From contig JASCPF010000003.1 in the NCBI GenBank assembly GCA_029959325.1, positions 43,674 to 107,673 on the forward strand: 64,000 nt of DNA, read 5' to 3'. Origin of the DNA: Microbacteriaceae bacterium PS02068. GTDB lineage: Bacteria; Actinomycetota; Actinomycetes; Actinomycetales; Microbacteriaceae. Position numbers and translations under genes: made by a program. This document shows, piece after piece, positions 59,882 through 64,000 of this stretch (its first letter is position 1; each line of letters starts with the position of its first letter). The notes under the pieces were generated by a model, which saw only the letters and a program-made list of their open reading frames with translations, did no database searches and was not told the origin of the DNA.

Positions 59882-61312
59882 TCAGGCCGAGAGGCGCGCG
59901 ATCCAGGCTTCGATCTCGTCGGCCGTGCGGGGGATCGCCGCCGACAGGTTCTCGACGCCGTCGGCGGTGACGAGCACGTCGTCCTCGATGCGCACGCCGA
60001 TGCCGCGGAACTCCTCGGGCACGGTCAGGTCATCGATCTGGAAGTACAGCCCGGGCTCGATCGTGAAGACCATGCCCTCTTCCAGCAGCCCGTCGTAGTA
60101 CATGTCGCGCCGCGCCTGGGCGCAGTCGTGCACGTCGATGCCGAGGTGGTGCGACGTGCCGTGCACCATGTAGCGCCGGTGCTGGCCGCCGGTGTCGGCG
60201 TCGAGCGCCTCGTCGGCGGTGACCGGCAGCAGCCCCCACTCGGCCGTGCGCTGTGCGATGACCGCCATCGCCGCCTCGTGCACGGCGCGGAACTTCACAC
60301 CGGGCTTCGCGACCGCGAAGGCGGCGTCGGCGGCCTCGCGCACGGTCTCGTAGATGGTGCGCTGCACGGCGGTGAACGTCCCCGACACGGGCAGGGTGCG
60401 CGTGATGTCGGCCGTGTACAGGCTGTCGACCTCGACGCCGGCGTCGACGAGGATCAGATCGCCCGGCACCACGGCGCCGTCGTTGCGCGTCCAGTGCAGG
60501 TAGCACGCGTGTGGGCCGGATGCCGCGATGGTGTCGTAGCCCTCGCCGTTGCCCTCGACGCGGGCGCGGTGGTGGAAGATGCCCTCGACCGCGCGCTCGC
60601 CGCGCGGCGTCGCGATGATGCGCGGCAGGTCGGCCACGATGTCGTCGAATCCGCGAGCCGTGACCTCGACGGCGAGGCGCAGCTGCTCGATCTCGTAGGC
60701 ATCCTTCACCAGGCGAAGCTCAGAGACGAATCGCGTGAGGTCGTCGTCCTCGTCGAGCACGAGGTCGCCCGGGCGGGCCTCGAAGTCGTCGATGTGCGCG
60801 GTCGCGACGCCCAGGTCGGATGCCACGCCGGCCAGCGCCGGCCGCGGGCCGATCCAGAACTCGCCGATCGTGGCGTCGCCGTAGAACTCGGCGGTCGTGC
60901 GGTCGGCGCGCTCACGAAGGTAGAGCGTCGCGTCGTGGCCGCCGCCCGGGACCGGCTCGAACACGAGCACAGAGTCGGGCACCGCGTCGCTCGCCCACCC
61001 GGTCAGGTGTGCGAACGCCGAGTGGGCGCGGAACGGGTAGTCGGTGTCGTTCGAGCGCTGCTTGTATGAGCCCGCGGGCACCACGAGACGCTGGCCGGGG
61101 AACGCGGCCGACACGGCGTCCCGACGCGCCGCAGCGTACGCGGCCTGCGCACGCTCGCTCGGCAGCTGCTCGGGCCGATCGGCCCAGCCGGTCGAGATCG
61201 TCTCGAGGAAGCCCTTCGGGAACGGCTGCTTGCGGTTCTGGTTCTCTGCCGGCGCCGCGGAGGTTTCAGCGGAGGTCTCAGCGGCGATGGTCTTGGTCTC
61301 GTCCGTGCTCAT
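59882..61312 (-). CDS. pepP: Xaa-Pro aminopeptidase (aminopeptidase P, M24B)
   Basis: The 476-aa metallopeptidase has an N-terminal creatinase-like domain (about 30-220) and the pita-bread catalytic domain. Metal ligands are the Asp pair in ILVDAGVEVDSLYTADITRT, His in VHGTSHHLGIDVHD, Glu in FTIEPGLYFQ and Glu in GIGVRIEDDVLV. It removes N-terminal residues preceding proline in the cytoplasm. GAGACT lies six bases before the ATG on the minus strand. Confidence 0.93.
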   Translation of the reverse strand: MSTDETKTIAAETSAETSAAPAENQNRKQPFPKGFLETISTGWADRPEQLPSERAQAAYAAARRDAVSAAFPGQRLVVPAGSYKQRSNDTDYPFRAHSAFAHLTGWASDAVPDSVLVFEPVPGGGHDATLYLRERADRTTAEFYGDATIGEFWIGPRPALAGVASDLGVATAHIDDFEARPGDLVLDEDDDLTRFVSELRLVKDAYEIEQLRLAVEVTARGFDDIVADLPRIIATPRGERAVEGIFHHRARVEGNGEGYDTIAASGPHACYLHWTRNDGAVVPGDLILVDAGVEVDSLYTADITRTLPVSGTFTAVQRTIYETVREAADAAFAVAKPGVKFRAVHEAAMAVIAQRTAEWGLLPVTADEALDADTGGQHRRYMVHGTSHHLGIDVHDCAQARRDMYYDGLLEEGMVFTIEPGLYFQIDDLTVPEEFRGIGVRIEDDVLVTADGVENLSAAIPRTADEIEAWIARLSA

Positions 61313-61318
61313 CGTCCC

Positions 61319-61324
61319 AGTCTC
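61319..61324 (-). promoter_or_regulatory. -10-like box GAGACT upstream of pepP
   Basis: On the minus strand GAGACT, GGGACG, then ATG at 61312. Confidence 0.35.
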
Positions 61325-61343
61325 CCACTTTGCGGGTCAGGGA

Positions 61344-62378
61344 TCACCCGGCCGCCGGCTCGAGCTGCACCACGAGCGGGCGATGGTCGCTGCCGCTCTG
61401 ATCCAGCGAACCGAGTACGACCGAGCCGGTCGGCGTCCAGGCATCCGTTGCCAAGACGTGGTCGATGGGGGTGCCCAAGAGGGGCGGCCACGCGGTCGTC
61501 CAGGTGCCGACCGCGCCGCTGCCGGTGGCGACGGCCGCATCGTGGCACCGACCCAGGGTGCCCCCGTCCGCCCCGAGGCGATCCATGTTGTCGACCGTGG
61601 CGTTGAAGTCGCCCGCCATGATCACGTTCGCGCTGGCGCACTGATCGGCCAGCCACTGCAGGTCAGCGCGCCAATCGGCCATGAACGACTGGCGGGGCGC
61701 GACGGCGTGCACCGCGACGATGGCCGGTCCCGTTCCGTTCACCGGCATCGCGACGACGGTCGGCACCTGCGAGGTGTTGCTCGTGCCGTCGGAGGTCGAC
61801 TCGATGACCGAGTAGTCGCCGAGGGCGGGTGAGATCAGCAGGGTCGTCGAGTTGGATGCCCAGTCGGGGTAGTCCTCGCGCTCGCCGAAGTTCTCGTGGT
61901 GGGCCCACATCGGCGAGCCCATCTCGCGCATGGCGACGGCGACGGCCTCACCCGTCTCGATCGTCGTCTCGGGCAGGGCGACGATGTCGGCCTCCATGGC
62001 GACGGCGGTCTGGGCGATGAGGAGTGCGTCCGTGGCGTTTCCGGCTGTGTTCCAGGTCATCACGCGCACCGACGCGTCGGTCTTCGCCGGCAGGCCGTCG
62101 CCGCCGGTGCCACGTGCGAGCAGGATGCCCCCGTTCGCGATCACGGCGATCACGGCGATCACGGCGATCGACGCGGCGAAGCCCCGGATCGGCCGGGCGA
62201 GGGCGAGCAGCAGCGCGAGCACGAACAGGGCGGCGAACGCGACCACCACCACCGCGCGCAGCGACACGATCTGTGCGAACGGGAAGGTGCGCTCGAGGCG
62301 GAAGAACTGCGGCCAGGTGAGGATCGCCGCCGAGATCGCCGCCACGACGGTCACGAGGATTCCGAACAGGCGCAGCAC
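61344..62378 (-). CDS. Membrane-anchored endonuclease/exonuclease/phosphatase family protein
   Basis: The 344-aa product has three N-terminal membrane helices (about 5-25, 38-62 and 68-90) and an extracytoplasmic EEP domain. VRVMTWNTAGN holds the metal-site Asn, DIVALPETT the Glu, MAGDFNATVDN the Asp/Asn pair, TPIDHVLAT the Asp, and SGSDHRPLVVQL the catalytic His. The substrate could be a nucleic acid, sugar phosphate or phospholipid. The third helix is encoded by a 9-base tandem repeat (62137-62170). The GTG start follows TAGAGT by six bases. Confidence 0.85.
   Translation of the reverse strand: MLRLFGILVTVVAAISAAILTWPQFFRLERTFPFAQIVSLRAVVVVAFAALFVLALLLALARPIRGFAASIAVIAVIAVIANGGILLARGTGGDGLPAKTDASVRVMTWNTAGNATDALLIAQTAVAMEADIVALPETTIETGEAVAVAMREMGSPMWAHHENFGEREDYPDWASNSTTLLISPALGDYSVIESTSDGTSNTSQVPTVVAMPVNGTGPAIVAVHAVAPRQSFMADWRADLQWLADQCASANVIMAGDFNATVDNMDRLGADGGTLGRCHDAAVATGSGAVGTWTTAWPPLLGTPIDHVLATDAWTPTGSVVLGSLDQSGSDHRPLVVQLEPAAG
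62137..62170. repeat. 9-base tandem repeat GCGATCACG, 3.8 copies
   Basis: It lies in frame inside the third membrane helix of the EEP protein and encodes a repeated Ile-Ala-Val triplet on the minus strand. Copy-number change would lengthen or shorten the helix by three residues. Confidence 0.8.
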
Positions 62379-62384
62379 GCCGCG

Positions 62385-62390
62385 ACTCTA
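62385..62390 (-). promoter_or_regulatory. -10 box TAGAGT, leaderless promoter of the EEP gene
   Basis: On the minus strand TAGAGT, CGCGGC, then GTG at 62378. Confidence 0.5.
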
Positions 62391-62439
62391 CGGGAGCAGG
62401 CTGGGAAAGCACGGAAACCGCGCCCGGCCGCAGGACGGA

Positions 62440-62445
62440 TACGCT
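62440..62445 (+). promoter_or_regulatory. -10 box TACGCT, leaderless promoter of the PHP gene
   Basis: TACGCT, CGGAAC, then ATG 62452. Confidence 0.55.
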
Positions 62446-62451
62446 CGGAAC

Positions 62452-63315
62452 ATGTCGGCGCACAGGATGTTCCACGGGCCGAGTGATCTGCACATGCACT
62501 CGGACCATTCCGACGGCACAGAGCCACCCGCTCGGGTCGTCGCGGCGGCGCATGCAGCGGGTCTGCGGACCCTGGCGCTCACCGATCACGACACGACGTC
62601 GGGCTGGGCCGAGGCTGCCGAGGCATCCACCTCGCTCCAGATGACGCTGATCCCGGGCATGGAGCTCTCGGCGCGGCACGAGTGGCGGAGCGTGCACGTG
62701 CTCGGCTACCTGTTCGACGCCGATGACGCAGACCTGCGCGCGTTGACCGACCGCATCCGCTCCTCGCGCCTGACGCGAGCGCGTGAGATGGCCGACCGCA
62801 TCGGGCGCGACTACGACCTCAACTGGGACGACATCGTCGAGCAGACGGCCGACGGCGCGACGGTGGGGCGCCCGCACCTGGCCGACGCGCTCGTCGCGAA
62901 AGGCGTGGTGCGCGACCGCGGTGAGGCGTTCGCCGACATCCTGCATCCGAGCGGCGAGTACTACGTCGCCCTGTACGCGCCCGACCCCGTCACGGCCGTG
63001 CGGATCGTCGCCGATGCCGGGGGAGTCCCGATCATCGCGCACCCCGCGGGGCGCGCGGGGCTGCTGCCGCCGCGCCTCGTCGACCGCATGCTCGATGCGG
63101 GCCTCGCGGGGTTCGAGCTGGGTCATCGCGAGAACGTCGAGCCCGCGCTCGGCGAGCTGCGGTCGCTCGTGCGGGACCGCGACCTCATCGTGACCGGATC
63201 CAGCGACTATCACGGCGTGGGCAAGCCTAATCAGCCCGGTGAGCACACGACGGCCGACGCGATGGTCGAGCGCATCATCGCGCGCGGAACGGGAAGCGCC
63301 CCCGTCTTCCCGTGA
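62452..63315 (+). CDS. PHP-domain phosphoesterase (TrpH/RNase AM-like)
   Basis: The 287-aa PHP protein has the four PHP metal motifs: DLHMHSDHSDGTEP, ALTDHDTTSGW, the Glu and His in IPGMELSARHEWRSVHVLGY, and GSSDYHGVGK near the C-terminus, with IIAHPAGRAGLL between. Characterised relatives are 3',5'-nucleoside bisphosphate phosphatases that also trim RNA 5' ends. The start is set by the leaderless promoter, and a hairpin overlaps the stop codon. Confidence 0.9.
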   Translation: MSAHRMFHGPSDLHMHSDHSDGTEPPARVVAAAHAAGLRTLALTDHDTTSGWAEAAEASTSLQMTLIPGMELSARHEWRSVHVLGYLFDADDADLRALTDRIRSSRLTRAREMADRIGRDYDLNWDDIVEQTADGATVGRPHLADALVAKGVVRDRGEAFADILHPSGEYYVALYAPDPVTAVRIVADAGGVPIIAHPAGRAGLLPPRLVDRMLDAGLAGFELGHRENVEPALGELRSLVRDRDLIVTGSSDYHGVGKPNQPGEHTTADAMVERIIARGTGSAPVFP

Positions 63316-63333
63316 GGGGAAGACGAGGGCGCC
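63296..63333 (+). terminator. Hairpin at the PHP gene stop, probably a bidirectional terminator
   Basis: Stem GCGCCCCCGTCTTCCC (63296-63311) pairs with 63316-63333 apart from one mismatch; loop GTGA. It includes the PHP stop codon and lies between two convergent genes. Confidence 0.7.
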
Positions 63334-63351
63334 GCCGTCGCTGAGGTCAGA

Positions 63352-63768
63352 TCAGGCCAGGGCCTTCGCCTTCAGAGCGTCGTACTCGGCCTGCGAGATC
63401 GCACCCGAGTCGAGCAGCCCCTTGGCCTGAGCGATCTGGTCGGCAGGGCTCGTGCCCGCCACCGACTTGATGTAGTCGTCCTGTGCCGTCTTGTACTGCT
63501 GCACGGCCGCGGCCTGACGCTCGCCCATGCCCTTGCCGCGCGCGATCAGGTAGACCAGCGCCGTGACGATGGGGAAGAAGACCAGGAAGAAGATCCAGAG
63601 GGCCTTCCAGCCGCCGCCGAGGTTCCGGTCGCGGAAGATGTCGCTGATGATGCTGAACAGCGCCATCAGGTAGGCGACGAAGATGAACACCGCGAGGAAC
63701 CACCAGATGAGGTCCCAGAACGAGCCCCAGAATCCGTGGTATTCCACGGTGGCGTCGATGAAGCGCAT
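63352..63768 (-). CDS. Membrane protein with PLDc_N-like helices and a SHOCT domain
   Basis: The 138-aa product has two membrane helices (about 20-45 and 58-77) with the aromatic PLDc_N-like pattern around LGGGWKALWIFFLVFFPIVT, a linker, and a C-terminal SHOCT motif (ADQIAQAKGLLDSGAISQAE then YDALKAKAL). SHOCT segments are short oligomerisation modules found on many membrane proteins. Function is unknown. ATG 63768 has GAAAGG upstream. Confidence 0.82.
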   Translation of the reverse strand: MRFIDATVEYHGFWGSFWDLIWWFLAVFIFVAYLMALFSIISDIFRDRNLGGGWKALWIFFLVFFPIVTALVYLIARGKGMGERQAAAVQQYKTAQDDYIKSVAGTSPADQIAQAKGLLDSGAISQAEYDALKAKALA

Positions 63769-63877
63769 GGCTTGCCTTTCAGAAAGTCGGAAGCGACACA
63801 TCGTCGCCTTCGTTCACTGTAAGCGATCGAGGCGTATCCCCAACGCCAGTGCGTCGCGGTATGTCGCCCGTGACGGG

Positions 63878-64000
63878 TCAGACGCTCGCGGTGGGTGCCC
63901 CGGCGCCGGAGCCGCCGCGACGACGACGGCGGCGGCGCGCGGGCGCCGGCTTGCCGTCGTGGTGCTCTTTGCCGGCGCCGTCGTGCGTGCCGGCGCCGTC
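63878..64000 (-). CDS. C-terminal tail of a large protein, possibly a DEAD-box RNA helicase
   Basis: Only the last 40 codons are in the window. They encode a low-complexity Gly/Lys/His stretch, then PAPARRRRRRGGSGAGAPTA and SV before the stop. Arg/Gly-rich tails like this end many actinobacterial DEAD/DEAH-box RNA helicases, and this is the best guess. The catalytic core is outside the window, so the assignment rests on composition alone. Confidence 0.4.
   Translation of the reverse strand, partial: DGAGTHDGAGKEHHDGKPAPARRRRRRRGGSGAGAPTASV

Overview
The window comes from a high-GC actinobacterium, most likely a Microbacterium or a close relative in the Microbacteriaceae. This rests on the very high GC third-codon bias, the gene orders (fdxA-dapC, dapD/dapE, tatB-mrp-DUF1003-MgtE/CBS, DUF3117), the many leaderless genes, and a dense scatter of the heptamer GGATGCC/GGCATCC. 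No rRNA, tRNA, transposase or CRISPR array was seen.

Layout: (1) 1-2150: the end of ychF, then a ~2 kb insert bounded by a second copy of the ychF 3' end, carrying one foreign-looking membrane protein and apparently decayed DNA. (2) 2171-7759: a VapBC-like toxin-antitoxin pair, an ECF sigma factor with a coupled membrane protein, small membrane proteins, a BLUF blue-light sensor with a coupled 84-aa partner, and a frameshifted membrane protein gene. (3) 7800-15654: two DHA2-type drug exporters, a short LysR-like HTH protein, a 39-aa cysteine-rich microprotein, a PfpI/DJ-1 protein, a DUF1345 protein and a multidrug-type ABC exporter. (4) 15697-22634, minus strand: the NAD operon nrtR-nadA-nadB-nadC-cysteine desulfurase-glycosyltransferase, headed by a probable NrtR operator. 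(5) 22720-27564, plus strand: a tandem glycine riboswitch and gcvT-gcvH-gcvP. (6) 27840-40793: a CPBP protein and two oligopeptide ABC systems, each with a fused two-domain ATPase. (7) 41011-49705: typA, azlCD, fdxA-dapC, gltA and a dimethylargininase. (8) 49727-64000: ppk2, divergent dapD/dapE, a GT-C mannosyltransferase, DUF3117, an O-methyltransferase, tatB, mrp, an MgtE-N/CBS protein, aminopeptidase P, an EEP-family protein, a PHP phosphoesterase, a SHOCT membrane protein and the tail of a possible RNA helicase.

How the genes work together: the NAD operon is complete from aspartate to nicotinate mononucleotide. It has its own regulator and a cysteine desulfurase that could supply the NadA iron-sulfur cluster. 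The glycine operon makes three of the four cleavage-system proteins under riboswitch control. dapC, dapD and dapE cover the succinylase branch of lysine/diaminopimelate synthesis.

The most unusual content is non-coding. Small hairpin repeats have entered both linkers of the glycine riboswitch, the coding sequences of gcvP and nadB, and the nadB start codon. About twenty genes share a rigid promoter layout (-10 hexamer, then 6-8 nt, then start codon) that predicts leaderless mRNAs. The GGATGCC/GGCATCC heptamer appears to dictate codon choice but is absent from the ychF insert.
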